DNA from: Gemmata sp.
GTDB taxonomy: Bacteria > Planctomycetota > Planctomycetia > Gemmatales > Gemmataceae
Direction: 5' to 3'
NCBI GenBank assembly: GCA_025055115.1
Contig: JANWYJ010000013.1
Coordinates: 86,399-150,398, forward strand
Length of the DNA stretch: 64,000 nucleotides
The notes under the pieces were generated by a model that searched no databases, was not told the origin of the DNA, and was given only the letters and a program-made list of their open reading frames with translations. Each line of letters opens with the position of its first letter. Within the stretch, counting starts at the first letter, position 1. Positions 27,201-35,448 of the stretch are shown piece by piece. The translations under genes and the position numbers were made by a program.

Positions 27201-27691
27201 TACCAAAGCTGCGTCGGAAAATTCGCCAGTCGCTCCAAAGCAACCAACGCGCCAAACTCGTTCACCTCCATCATGATCTGGAACATATTGCGGTGGGCGT
27301 TGAGCGTTTGGCCCAACGTGAGTTGTTGCCGCTGCTACTGACGAGTCCCACTTGGGGAGAATTACCGGTCGCGGTTGAATCGGTTCATCTGGGAGTCCAA
27401 CGAGCTGAAATTGCCCTGAAAACCGACCCCCCAACCCAAGGGCCATTCACCATCGCTATCGAGAACCGCGAGGGTATCCTCGATGCGGAAATCGCATCTT
27501 TCGGCTGGGTCGGTCAACTCAGTGAGAGCCAACAACAGATGTTGATATTCGCCTTACGCGGCTTTCTGGATATGGCCGCGGTGATGCGATTCCAAGAGCA
27601 CGAGCGAACCTTTGATGAACCCAAGCAACTGGGCTGGGCCGACTTGCGCCGCCGAGTGTCGTGGAAGGAATGGATCAACACATGGGGTTAA
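24287..27691 (+). CDS. Large multi-pass membrane protein of unknown function
   Basis: 1,134 residues, not recognised. The first 530 residues are soluble, helical and Arg/Leu-rich (many DLQRLVQRLAQ-type stretches). Hydrophobic segments follow near 537-556, 670-695, 747-785 (two spans), 862-876 and 913-931, with an acidic, proline-rich linker around 595-650. The last 200 residues are again soluble. This arrangement suggests a cytoplasmic domain at each end and six or so membrane passes. No enzymatic motif was found. It stands alone on the plus strand, divergent from PAC2. Similar giant orphans are frequent in planctomycetes. Confidence 0.75.
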   Translation: METTHFGESPLSTSNPLESLLQAVEPALRLVHERHLRQIVYYLQDRGQPLPTNTELPFWFPRSDLIAADVLPAHILHGPEERLLLVTNPDDRLIDDQPLAVQLQVYWRLLFRAGIMKVLDDKWAKGTLNETTCSEKMRRLGAAATREIRFVLESDHLIARNATNYDCYRMFAAIFFDLAYFLPAGVREYFPSLPDWNTVRAILADDIDAEQIYRSVRPEGASEVTPPIQSPDVITISVGGYGQSAVTADTLARMQKQATDAAQRGNDVRAAILRMQVAMATTGFEREQFLNLALADLQRLVQRLAQFYQWNSATTERWQQALRPLLPLAASGNWPRAARCLYELQRIPADFSREVYTVDLPEYLRSFGRRPIRRKLPLARPVMVLMTLRKAYQQLLRSGLNESEQHRLAQLLHHEIHRQEAAIRQEFQPIVTATLSRCGLIPQNRVEAIARDKVVAELLDRVCERGYLRIADLRDAIARNQLKLPDLRGPWEFLRGDALLRTDAELAETLDGVYRRGECYLRWLQRFVSVFFGTPWGRILTLYLALPFGGSFLTLMFAEELRHIGLSIGEFVARSMGGRSPQPVATPAPLHTDTEHAPEPANTPQPPEDIHFDEEELVFVWSEDMGQPAFDPVEGVFVWIDEKAREQVVRHVQDFFTSTARQDPESHHHHASLLVAWETIVAFGFFLLLMIHVPAFRHGVYSCARTLWHIASKLFWQWPIAVWHSPPVKRIRQSRWVRFIDRHLSVPFLMSLLVLAIAFLVGVKLSVLLWFGWLVFVALVVFYNTPTGWEIQDRIAEAISDWWRVVRVNLIPGLIATFLDLFRSLANWIERQLYAVDEWMRFRGGDSQKAIWLKAILGLLWFPIAYLTRFVFYLLVEPQVNPVKHFPVVTVSHKVIWPMVPQLAQWTGISPWTMGMIINGIPGIFGFIAWELKENWRLYAANRSASLPRVMVGSHGESMRGLLRPGFHSGTVPKLRRKIRQSLQSNQRAKLVHLHHDLEHIAVGVERLAQRELLPLLLTSPTWGELPVAVESVHLGVQRAEIALKTDPPTQGPFTIAIENREGILDAEIASFGWVGQLSESQQQMLIFALRGFLDMAAVMRFQEHERTFDEPKQLGWADLRRRVSWKEWINTWG

Positions 27692-27909
27692 CAAAGGTCG
27701 AGTGAACCCCGAGCGACGCGTCTGGCAGCGGTGATTGGCACACCACCTGCGTGCCCCCCCGGTAACGAAGGCCCAGCGCACCTCAAGCGACGCTTCTTGA
27801 TGCTATTGCCTGGATATATGTACGCGACTAGGTCGCGTAACGAAGGCTCGATGCCCCCCCGTGGCGTTTCGGGGGCACCCATCTGGCTTGTCGGTGCAAG
27901 AAGCCGAGC
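27692..27909. other. Intergenic region between convergent genes with inverted repeat
   Basis: Holds an 8-bp-arm hairpin TACGCGAC-TAG-GTCGCGTA (27821-27839) and an 11-bp direct repeat GTAACGAAGGC (27761-27771, 27837-27847). No T-tract follows, so a terminator role for the two convergent genes is only possible. Confidence 0.45.
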
Positions 27910-29847
27910 TTATTTCTTTGGCTCGGCACGCAACAGCCGTAAGCGTTCTACCGTTTTGTCAACGGGAACGGCCCCCACAAACCCAAAAAGCATCTCATCG
28001 GTCGTCTCTTCACCAAAGGTGACAGTCTTGGGTGGGTTGCGGGGATTGTTCGGGTTCTTCGCGGAGTTGTCGAAAACCGCTTCGATGTCGAAGCGTGTGC
28101 CCGCTTTGGCCAGAATCGGCTTCTCCAGCCAGTACGACTCCTGCCAGTTGTAATCCCACTGAGCAATTTCCAGCAGCAGTACGGTAGGCTCGCCCGGTGG
28201 GGTCATACTGATCTTCACACTTTTGCCCAACAGATGCATATGCGGCATCACGCTGTAGATCATGGCATCGTGGGAAAGCCAACCACTGCCCTTCTCCACA
28301 TGATCGGCCTTTCCTGCGGGAATGAAGGAAAAGGGAGTCATCCCCGTGATGACGAGGGTATTCCAGGCTTTCTCGACCGGCTTTGGGGCGAAGTATAGGC
28401 CGATGCGCGTCCGGTCGGTCTCCGGTTTGCCGGTACGGTGATAATGAACTTGCAGAATCACATCAGCCTCTTTGGGTAAGAGAATCCCCGAACCTTCCGG
28501 GAATTGCGTGGGTAATTGCCCGGGGGCCCAACCGCCCAGAGAGCCAACAGGCGGAATTCCAGGTCGCGGCGCATCGGCGGGTGACGGCAAAAAGCCGATA
28601 CCCATAGCGACCGAATATCCCGGTCCACGATCTTGTTCGTCGGGTGATTTTTTCCGCTCTCGTTCCTTCTGTTCCAACTTGCGACCTTTCCCGGTGGCAT
28701 CGAAATAGTTGAGCGTGTGGTGAACGACGGCGGCATTGCCCGGCTTGACTTCGTAAGCCACAACGTATTTGTCTTCCGTCAGACCGGTGGGCAGCACGAA
28801 GCAACGGAACTCGTCTTTGCCCGCAGGGCCGATGTGAAAATCTTCGGGAACGGTCAAAACCAGGTCAGGTTCCCCCAAACGCCAGCCATCGGGAATTTTA
28901 AGCGGCGGCGGAGCATCCTGGGGATCACCTTCTGGACAGCCATTTTTTTCCCATCTGGCTAGCAGGTCGATCTCCTGCTGCGTCAGAGAGCGTGCATTAG
29001 CGAATTTCACGCCGGCGGTGGGCTTCCACGGTGGCATTTGTCGGGTTTGTGTGAAGTTCACAATGTCGGTAGCCCAGTTGACCGCGTGCTTGTAGGTCAT
29101 CAGAGAAAAGGGGCCAACGTCACCAGGACGGTGACAAGTCTGACAGTGCTTCTGGAGAATCGGCAGTACGTCGCGGTAGTAAGTCACATCCTTGGAGATT
29201 ACTTTCCGCTCACGAAGGTCAATCGGGCAACCAACAGCCCGGGTCACTGGCTTGGCAACGTCTTGGCGACGGATGAGAGCTTCAATCGCGTTGGTGAGAT
29301 CATGCTCTGTCACTTGGGGGTTCTTCTTGAGGCGCGCCGAATAGGCATTGTCAATGCGGCCCCGATAGCGCAGGACGCGGTTGTGGTCGAGCACAAACGC
29401 TTCGGGCGTGGTTGTGGCACGAAACGCTTGGACGGAAGTGAGCTGATCGTCCACCCAAACTGGGAAGCTGAAGCGAAACTCACTAGCGCGCTTCGCGACC
29501 TTCGCGGCGTTGTCGGTCGTGGGTACGATACCCAGAAAAGTCACGCCCTTCTCACGATATGTTTTGTGCAGTTCATTGAGGATGCTGGTGTAGCTGTTGG
29601 AAACCGGGCAATCGAATGAGAGAAAGACTACCACCGTCGCCACCGACCCGGCATGGTCTTTCAGCGACGAAGAAACACCCTGAATGTCCGTCCATGTGAA
29701 ATTGTCGATTTCTTTGTTGAGTCGATCCGTACTCGGTTCCGCGTCCGCAGCATGGCTGGAATTGGCTTGTCCTAGGAGCAACCCACCACTCACTACCACC
29801 AGGCTGCACACAATCCCGATACGAACTCGAGGGGCCAACCGCGTCAT
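27910..29847 (-). CDS. Exported redoxin / haem-c / copper monooxygenase-like fusion
   Basis: 645 residues from ATG 29847, preceded by GGGAGG and giving a signal peptide (IGIVCSLVVVSGGLLLG). Domain order: AhpC/TSA thioredoxin-like domain (about 45-200) with FDCPVSNSY, keeping one active-site Cys; a haem-c motif CQTCH (about 235-239) with MPPW as possible axial Met region; and a C-terminal domain resembling copper type II ascorbate-dependent monooxygenases, with VVHHTL, VHYH and MPHMHLLGK supplying clustered His ligands. This fusion is recurrent in planctomycetes and acidobacteria under the name redoxin-domain protein; its reaction is not known. An upstream in-frame ATG at 30018 would bury the signal and is rejected. 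Confidence 0.75.
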   Translation of the reverse strand: MTRLAPRVRIGIVCSLVVVSGGLLLGQANSSHAADAEPSTDRLNKEIDNFTWTDIQGVSSSLKDHAGSVATVVVFLSFDCPVSNSYTSILNELHKTYREKGVTFLGIVPTTDNAAKVAKRASEFRFSFPVWVDDQLTSVQAFRATTTPEAFVLDHNRVLRYRGRIDNAYSARLKKNPQVTEHDLTNAIEALIRRQDVAKPVTRAVGCPIDLRERKVISKDVTYYRDVLPILQKHCQTCHRPGDVGPFSLMTYKHAVNWATDIVNFTQTRQMPPWKPTAGVKFANARSLTQQEIDLLARWEKNGCPEGDPQDAPPPLKIPDGWRLGEPDLVLTVPEDFHIGPAGKDEFRCFVLPTGLTEDKYVVAYEVKPGNAAVVHHTLNYFDATGKGRKLEQKERERKKSPDEQDRGPGYSVAMGIGFLPSPADAPRPGIPPVGSLGGWAPGQLPTQFPEGSGILLPKEADVILQVHYHRTGKPETDRTRIGLYFAPKPVEKAWNTLVITGMTPFSFIPAGKADHVEKGSGWLSHDAMIYSVMPHMHLLGKSVKISMTPPGEPTVLLLEIAQWDYNWQESYWLEKPILAKAGTRFDIEAVFDNSAKNPNNPRNPPKTVTFGEETTDEMLFGFVGAVPVDKTVERLRLLRAEPKK

Positions 29848-30069
29848 GCACACCTCCCAACGGCGACACAATCTCCCGAAAATCCCCTGCTCTATGATAC
29901 AACGCATAGAGACATTGAGTTTCAACTTCACGCAACTCTCATACCAAAACCCGCCGGCAGCGCAGCCCGCGGTACACCCGGCAAGGTGTCCTAGTCCGCG
30001 GAGAATTCCACGTAGCATTGACTCACTGGCGAGGCCGTGATGTCATCACCGCCTCGTTCAGCATCGAAT

Positions 30070-30097
30070 GAATAGTGGCACTTGAATAGTGGCACTC
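30070..30097. repeat. 14-bp tandem direct repeat
   Basis: GAATAGTGGCACTT (30070-30083) is followed at once by a copy differing in its last base (30084-30097), just downstream of the retropepsin-PDZ gene's stop. Confidence 0.85.
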
Positions 30098-30103
30098 GGA
30101 ACG

Positions 30104-30958
30104 TCAGAACCCAGGGCGGGGCGTGACTTGTAACTTCATTTCTCGACCATTGCGTTGCACAACCAGTGTCACTGGTTGGCCGGGCTTAGCGAAACTGGTG
30201 GCCAGAACAGTATCACTCACGGAATCGGTCCAGCGGCCATCAAGGGTGAGCAAACGATCGCCGACTTTCAGCCCACCGGCTTCCGCAGGGCTTTCGGGCA
30301 TCACTTCGGTGACGATAACACCATCTTTCGTATCGTCTTGGGGTTTATCGACCCAGAAACCCCACAGTCCCGCGGGAGCCAGAATGGTCGGTTCGATCTT
30401 GGCCCCTTTCATGCTGCCCATCATCTTTTTCATCATCAACTGCATGGTATCCCCCGGCACTACTCCGTTGGGAACCAGCGTCATTTCCTTTTTCTCGTAG
30501 TCGATAGTCATTTTGTAACGGGCGAAGAATGGGTAGCCGATAAGGCCATCCAAGCGGCCAACAACCTTCGACAGAGCTTCCACGGTGGGATGGTCGATGA
30601 CCATAGTGGGCATGCCCTCCACGGTGATAGCGCCGACTTGGAACTTCTGGATGGTTTTGGAGGCGACGCCGATACCAAACAGGCTAGCGCCTTTGTCGTT
30701 TTGGCCCACCAAGCCTGTTTCCTTCGCCGTACGGTTATTCACCAAATTCATTGGTGCACCCGTATCAAAAATGACACGATACGGGCCTTTGTCGTTGATC
30801 TTCACTTGCAAGGCCATGTGCCGGGATTTCAGCAACTCGAAGGGTATGACGATCGGCTTGTCGTCCCCTTTGGCGCGCGGCTCATCGTGCGCGTGCGTCG
30901 GAAGTAATCCGGCCAACACAGCCGTAGTGAACAACGCAAGCAGAATCTGTGGTCGCAT
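30104..30958 (-). CDS. Exported retropepsin-like aspartic protease with PDZ domain
   Basis: 284 residues with signal peptide (LLALFTTAVLAGLLPTHAHA-like, about 1-24). The retropepsin-like catalytic motif FDTGAPMN is near 65-72, with the flap/GLIGYPFF segment around 138-145. A C-terminal PDZ domain (about 205-284) starts VIVTEVMPESPAEAGGLKVGDRLL. Single-domain retropepsins work as dimers. It lies 3 bp after a paralogue with the same architecture, so the two probably form an operon. Envelope location is inferred from the signal. Substrate unknown; some such proteins may only bind peptides. Confidence 0.82.
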   Translation of the reverse strand: MRPQILLALFTTAVLAGLLPTHAHDEPRAKGDDKPIVIPFELLKSRHMALQVKINDKGPYRVIFDTGAPMNLVNNRTAKETGLVGQNDKGASLFGIGVASKTIQKFQVGAITVEGMPTMVIDHPTVEALSKVVGRLDGLIGYPFFARYKMTIDYEKKEMTLVPNGVVPGDTMQLMMKKMMGSMKGAKIEPTILAPAGLWGFWVDKPQDDTKDGVIVTEVMPESPAEAGGLKVGDRLLTLDGRWTDSVSDTVLATSFAKPGQPVTLVVQRNGREMKLQVTPRPGF

Positions 30959-30961
30959 TCG

Positions 30962-31795
30962 TCATAACCCCTTTCCCAATTCGACAACAATTTCCTGTTC
31001 TTGGCCGTTGCGGATGATGGTGAAGCGCCATTTCGATCCCACCGTGGCTTTGGCCAGGGCTTTGTGCAGATCGCGGGCCGATGCAATGGTGTCGGTTTTT
31101 AGGGCTTTGATGATGTCGCCGGATTGCAGCCCAGCTTGGGCCGCAGGGCTTCCGGGAATTACCCGCGTGATCCGGACTTCGCCTTCTTTTTCTTCGTATT
31201 CGATGCCCGCAAACCCACGGGCTTGCGTGGCATAGTTCGGTTTCTCAAAGAGAGCTTTCGCTAAATTGACAATCGGCCCCAGCGTTTGAATCGCAGACGC
31301 ACCATCGCCGCCTAAGGGGACAAGAGGGGGAGGTTCAAAGGCCAACGGCTCAAAGACGAGTTTGTCGCGGCTTAGGTCATACTGAATCCGGTAGCGAGCC
31401 AGTAGCTCATAGCCAATCACACCGTGGAGTTCGACACCGGCAATGGGCATGCTATTCATGCCCTCGATCTGCGGAATGTCCTCGACCCGCGCGCGAACCT
31501 TCTCGACTTTCAACCCCCCTTCCAGTTGAAAGGACTCGAAGTCGGCCCATTGTTTGTCGTTGGGCTTGGCGTTGGCTTTTTGCGCCACAAACTTCGGAAT
31601 GATGACCGCCGGTGCCCCCGTATCCATGATGAGATTGAAAGGCCCCCGACCATTAATTTTCGCCCGGACCATAATATGATTGGTTCCAATCAAACGATAC
31701 GGAACCTCGACCGCCGGGGCTGCGGGTTCTGCAGCTTTCAACGCAAAAGCCATGCCTAGGCCGATCGTCACGGTGACAAGACAATATCGTATCAT
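30962..31795 (-). CDS. Exported retropepsin-like aspartic protease with PDZ domain (paralogue)
   Basis: 277 residues with signal peptide (MIRYCLVTVTIGLGMAFA). The catalytic motif MDTGAPAVIIP lies near 58-68 and the second retropepsin segment is GVIGYELLARY (about 130-140). The C-terminal PDZ has VIPGSPAAQAGLQSGDIIKAL. It shares architecture with the next gene (ending 3 bp from it) but is well diverged, so the duplication is old. The two could form a heterodimeric protease, since retropepsins contribute one DTG loop per subunit. Divergent from the pseudokinase gene. Confidence 0.82.
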   Translation of the reverse strand: MIRYCLVTVTIGLGMAFALKAAEPAAPAVEVPYRLIGTNHIMVRAKINGRGPFNLIMDTGAPAVIIPKFVAQKANAKPNDKQWADFESFQLEGGLKVEKVRARVEDIPQIEGMNSMPIAGVELHGVIGYELLARYRIQYDLSRDKLVFEPLAFEPPPLVPLGGDGASAIQTLGPIVNLAKALFEKPNYATQARGFAGIEYEEKEGEVRITRVIPGSPAAQAGLQSGDIIKALKTDTIASARDLHKALAKATVGSKWRFTIIRNGQEQEIVVELGKGL

Positions 31796-31814
31796 GATTG
31801 ATCTCCACCCGATG

Positions 31815-31870
31815 TTGCTAGAATTGTAGCAAGCCCAACGCAGAAATGGGCTGGCGAAGGTGCTACAATT
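31815..31870. promoter_or_regulatory. Inverted repeats in the divergent retropepsin/pseudokinase promoter region
   Basis: TTGCTA (31815-31820) and TAGCAA (31827-31832) flank six bases. AATTGTAGCA (31822-31831) is also matched by its exact inverse TGCTACAATT (31861-31870) 29 bp away. The arrangement suggests a regulator site or alternative hairpins; no known operator recognised. Confidence 0.4.
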
Positions 31871-31912
31871 TCTTCGAGCTTTGCCAAAACTTCCCGCCTG
31901 AGATCATTCCCA

Positions 31913-33415
31913 ATGGCCTCCGATTCTGTGGTTGGTTTTTTGGACCGCGCTCAAGCGAGCCGCGTTCTCTTCCCCGAACAAGTGGCCCAACTGATCCGCC
32001 AACCCGACATTCCTCAATCCAACCTCGCCTCGCTCTGCGCCTATCTGCTTGAACGCGGTGTTCTAACTCAGTATCAGGCCGATGCTTTGCGGGAAGGTCG
32101 TGGGCACGACCTGAACTTGGCCGGCTATCCGCTGGTGGATGTTATCGGGCCGTGTCGTGGGGGACTGGCTTTTCGCACGCTACATCCCTCACTGAAAACG
32201 CCACTGGTTCTGCGTCGTTTCGAGCCAGACGCTTTTGCTCCGACCGACGACGTGCAGGCGGTCATTCACCGGGCACGCACTGTCGGGTCGATCATCCATC
32301 CGAACCTGATGCCCATTCTGGATGCGGGAATTGTCGATGGTACCGCCTATGTGGTACTCGAACAACCCGCGGACAGTGCCGACCTCGCCACTCTCTTCAG
32401 CGAGGTCGGTGGGGCGATGCCGGGATTTCTCGCCGCGGAATACGGAGCGGCCATCGCCTCCGCCTTACAAACTCTGCACGACAACGGCGGTTGGCATGGC
32501 GAAGTCCGTCCGGGTTTGATGATCGTTCACCCCGTGGTGGTGAAGCCGCGTGAGGATGGAACGCCGCGGCGACGACCGGCCCCTCATGCGGTCGTCAAGT
32601 TGGCCGAAAGCGGGTTGATCCCCATCACGCCGCCAGCCGCGGTTGCACTGCCCGATCTGGACATTCTGGCATTCCTTCCGCCCGAGCGCATCGACACGAG
32701 CACTATCGACGCTCACGGCGACATTTACGGATTGGGAGCTTCTCTCTATCTGCTCTTAGCTGGTCGTCCCCCGTTCTCAGGTGCTTCGAAAACAGAACTA
32801 CTCCACCAGATTCGTACCGCAGAACCTGTGTCACTTGCGGTTTTGCGGCCTGATATACCGCCGGAATTAGCGGCGCTGGTCATGCGGATGATGGCCAGAA
32901 ACCCCCACGATCGCCCAGCCTCTGCATCGGAAGTGAGCCGCAGTCTGTTGACGTTTTGTCGTCCTGGTTTTCAACTGCCCGAAGCACTCCCACGCGCGGC
33001 TCTGATACCCGAAGCCATGGCGCTTTCCTCCGTTCATGCCCCCACGGCTGTTCCCGTGGCGTCGGCGGCGTACATCCCCCATGCCGTACCGGTGGCGGCC
33101 CCTGCGCCGGAGGGGTGGGGGGTCACCGAAAATGCCTTCGCCGCCGCCCAAGAAGCTGTCCACAGCGACGCTTCACCACGCCGACGCCGCGAACTGACCA
33201 CCCAGGACAAGAACCGCTCGATACTCTGGATTCTGGTAGGGTTGGGTTTGCATCTGAGTGCTATCGGATTGTTGGTGGCCTGGTTTTTCGGCCTTTTCAA
33301 CAGCACCCCCCAACCGGTTCCGCCACCAGAACGCTTCGAGCAAAAGAGCGACTCGCCACCATTACCCAAACGCGACAAAAATAAAACGAAAAAGACGACC
33401 GACGGAAACTTCTGA
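31913..33415 (+). CDS. Membrane-anchored serine/threonine pseudokinase
   Basis: 500 residues with an N-terminal helical region (20-62), a protein-kinase fold (about 72-345), a Pro/Ala-rich linker and one transmembrane helix near 442-463. The fold is recognisable from LPPERID (APE block, 255-261), DIYGLGASLYLLLAGRPPF (270-288) and NPHDRPAS. Key catalytic residues are changed: the VAIK lysine region reads LVLRRF (98-103), HRDLKP reads HGEVRP (195-200, catalytic Asp to Glu) and DFG reads ESG (232-234). The protein is therefore probably inactive as a kinase and may act as a signalling scaffold. The stop overlaps the next ATG (TGATG). Confidence 0.82.
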   Translation: MASDSVVGFLDRAQASRVLFPEQVAQLIRQPDIPQSNLASLCAYLLERGVLTQYQADALREGRGHDLNLAGYPLVDVIGPCRGGLAFRTLHPSLKTPLVLRRFEPDAFAPTDDVQAVIHRARTVGSIIHPNLMPILDAGIVDGTAYVVLEQPADSADLATLFSEVGGAMPGFLAAEYGAAIASALQTLHDNGGWHGEVRPGLMIVHPVVVKPREDGTPRRRPAPHAVVKLAESGLIPITPPAAVALPDLDILAFLPPERIDTSTIDAHGDIYGLGASLYLLLAGRPPFSGASKTELLHQIRTAEPVSLAVLRPDIPPELAALVMRMMARNPHDRPASASEVSRSLLTFCRPGFQLPEALPRAALIPEAMALSSVHAPTAVPVASAAYIPHAVPVAAPAPEGWGVTENAFAAAQEAVHSDASPRRRRELTTQDKNRSILWILVGLGLHLSAIGLLVAWFFGLFNSTPQPVPPPERFEQKSDSPPLPKRDKNKTKKTTDGNF

Positions 33416-34221
33416 TGCTGCTTGCGATTTCACAAGCCACAACCCTTTCGGCCTCTTTTGCCGACGATGTGGAGAACTACCCCGCCGGCGGCTGTACGGC
33501 GATGGAACTGTGGCTCACCAAGCTGGAAAAGCACCTCAACGATGTCTCGGTTGAAAACACCCGCAAAGCTTTGGCCGATCGGGGTATTCAGTTGGTCGCC
33601 GCCTCGTATCAGGGCGGCTTGCTCCTTTCCCAAGGGGAGCAACGCCATGCTCATTTCGATCATTTCAAACGCCGGTTAGATTTGTGCCAAAGCTTCCAAA
33701 TTCCTGTGCTCATCGTGGTGGCGGATTTCGCCACTCAGCCAGATGCCACAGCCCTCAGCCGCGCGGTTATGTCTTTGGCGCAAGCCGCGCAGTGGGCCGC
33801 TGCCTTTGGTGTGAAATTGGCTCTCGAATTTCGCGGCACAGACTCTTTTTGTTCCTCACTCGACACAGCCATCCACTTGATTGAACAATGCCGTGAACCG
33901 AATGTGGGTATCTGTCTCGACATGTTCCACTTCTACAAAGGGCCGAGTAAACACGAAGACCTCGACCGGCTGACCGCCACGAATCTCTTTCATGTTCAAG
34001 TGTCGGATGTCGCAGGGGTTCCCCGCGAACTGATGACCGACTCCGACCGCGTTCTGCCTGGGGATGGTGACTTTCACTTCGAACAACTGATCCGCCGTTT
34101 GAAGAACATCGACTACCGCGGCGCGATTTCGTTGGAAGTTCTCAACCCCGTGCTATGGCAGATGAAACCCACACAAGTGATCGAATTGGGCATGGCCGCC
34201 TTGCAGCGGCTTTTCCGCTGA
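33415..34221 (+). CDS. Sugar phosphate isomerase/epimerase (TIM barrel, AP-endonuclease-2 family)
   Basis: 268 residues, cytoplasmic TIM barrel. Metal-site and barrel motifs include ELWL near 36-39, LALEFRG (about 138-144), GICLDMFHFYKG (163-174), HVQVSDVAGVP (about 193-203) and GDGDFHFEQLIRRL. The Glu-Asp-His-Glu ligand pattern of the xylose-isomerase-like family is largely visible, including SLEVLNP near the end. The ATG overlaps the pseudokinase stop, so the genes are coupled. It probably isomerises or epimerises a sugar or inositol derivative; substrate unknown. Confidence 0.8.
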   Translation: MLLAISQATTLSASFADDVENYPAGGCTAMELWLTKLEKHLNDVSVENTRKALADRGIQLVAASYQGGLLLSQGEQRHAHFDHFKRRLDLCQSFQIPVLIVVADFATQPDATALSRAVMSLAQAAQWAAAFGVKLALEFRGTDSFCSSLDTAIHLIEQCREPNVGICLDMFHFYKGPSKHEDLDRLTATNLFHVQVSDVAGVPRELMTDSDRVLPGDGDFHFEQLIRRLKNIDYRGAISLEVLNPVLWQMKPTQVIELGMAALQRLFR

Positions 34222-34282
34222 ATTTCCATCGTGCTATCGCACTCATCGAGTTTCTGTCATACTGCCTCCTACAATAAAGCTC

Positions 34283-34951
34283 ATGACGCCACCGGCAATC
34301 ATCTGGGATGTCGACGGTACATTGGTCGATACAGCCGAACATCACTTTCGCGCTTGGGAACGCATCGCGGCAGAACGGGGTTATCTGTTCACCCGCAACG
34401 ATTTCGCAGCCACCTTCGGGAAACGCAATCCCGAAATCGTTCGGCAACTGTTCAACCCTCACGCCACCGATGACGAATGCCGCGCCTGGGGCGAACAGAA
34501 GGAGAAGTATTATCGCGATGCCATCCGAAACAGCGGTGTGGCATTGCTGCCCGGTGTAGCACGCCTGCTAGAGACCCTGGCGGAGTGGCACTGGCCCCAA
34601 GCCGTTGGTTCGTCAGCTCCGCGTGAGAACCTCGATTTGGTACTCAGCCTCACCAACACCCGGCCGTTTTTTCAAGCTATCGTCAGTGGCGATGAGGTTC
34701 AGCGGGGAAAACCAGACCCGGAGGTCTTTCTCAAAGCCGCTGATAGGTTGGGTGTATCACCTTCGCATTGTATCGTTATCGAAGATGCACCATCGGGTGT
34801 GGAAGCCGCGAAAGCCGGGGGCATGGCGTGCGTTGCAGTAACCTACGTCGGCCATCACTCAGAGGAAAAACTGCTCGCGGCCGGCGCTGATCTCGTAGTA
34901 CCGACACTGGAACAACTCAATCCTGAGCAATTAATTGCGTTAGTCAAATGA
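34283..34951 (+). CDS. HAD-superfamily hydrolase, beta-phosphoglucomutase-like
   Basis: 222 residues, HAD subfamily IA. Motif I DVDGTLVD (9-16) holds the nucleophile Asp and the acid/base Asp. Motif II is GSSAP (about 109-113), motif III is the Lys in GKPDPEVF, and motif IV is VIEDAPSGVEAA. The helical cap sits between motifs I and II. Such proteins are sugar-phosphate phosphatases or phosphoglucomutases; the intact EDAPSG block is typical of the PGM-like group. It lies 61 bp after the sugar isomerase gene, which fits a sugar-phosphate pathway. Confidence 0.85.
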   Translation: MTPPAIIWDVDGTLVDTAEHHFRAWERIAAERGYLFTRNDFAATFGKRNPEIVRQLFNPHATDDECRAWGEQKEKYYRDAIRNSGVALLPGVARLLETLAEWHWPQAVGSSAPRENLDLVLSLTNTRPFFQAIVSGDEVQRGKPDPEVFLKAADRLGVSPSHCIVIEDAPSGVEAAKAGGMACVAVTYVGHHSEEKLLAAGADLVVPTLEQLNPEQLIALVK

Positions 34952-35071
34952 AATGAGCGAATTTTTTTCAAATTCTGAACAAAAGGCCTCATGTGTATAG
35001 ATGAACACATATCGTGAATATCCAATGCGTGGCGTCGCACGGCTGCTAGCCACTGATGTGTGCTACCCGCT

Positions 35072-35117
35072 GATATGGCCGAGCGTGAATCGTGGATATG
35101 GCCGAGCGTGAATCGTG
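35072..35117. repeat. 23-bp perfect tandem direct repeat
   Basis: Two adjacent identical copies, 35072-35094 and 35095-35117, each beginning GATATGGCCGAGCG. They lie in the gap between the HAD hydrolase and tRNA-Asp genes. Confidence 0.95.
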
Positions 35118-35326
35118 ACCTGAATGACCCGGGGTAGGGAGTGAGACTGACCCCGATGAGCGGAGGTAGCACGCGATGGTCAATCGGGATTAGCCTTTTC
35201 TCCTCTGGTCATCAACACAAGTTCTGTTCACTGACACAAGTTTCTCGCGTCACAAGACTTACGGAAAGTCTCGCCTGCCAGCGAGAAGAGTGGTGGCCCA
35301 TCCGCAACAGTTCGACGGTGTAACCC

Positions 35327-35354
35327 TTGCCAGTCCCCCACGAACCGCTAGAAT
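35327..35354 (+). promoter_or_regulatory. Promoter of tRNA-Asp
   Basis: TTGCCA (35327-35332), 16 bp, TAGAAT (35349-35354), followed by a purine start region about 20 bp before the mature tRNA end. Confidence 0.55.
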
Positions 35355-35374
35355 AGGGTGTGAGAAGTAAGATT

Positions 35375-35448
<74 letters not shown>

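Larger units (their letters stand above)
34952..35374. other. Intergenic region before tRNA-Asp
   Basis: No gene seen in 423 bp. It contains a perfect 23-bp tandem pair at 35072-35117 and, near the end, the tRNA promoter. Short reading frames here lack start signals and family similarity. Confidence 0.6.
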
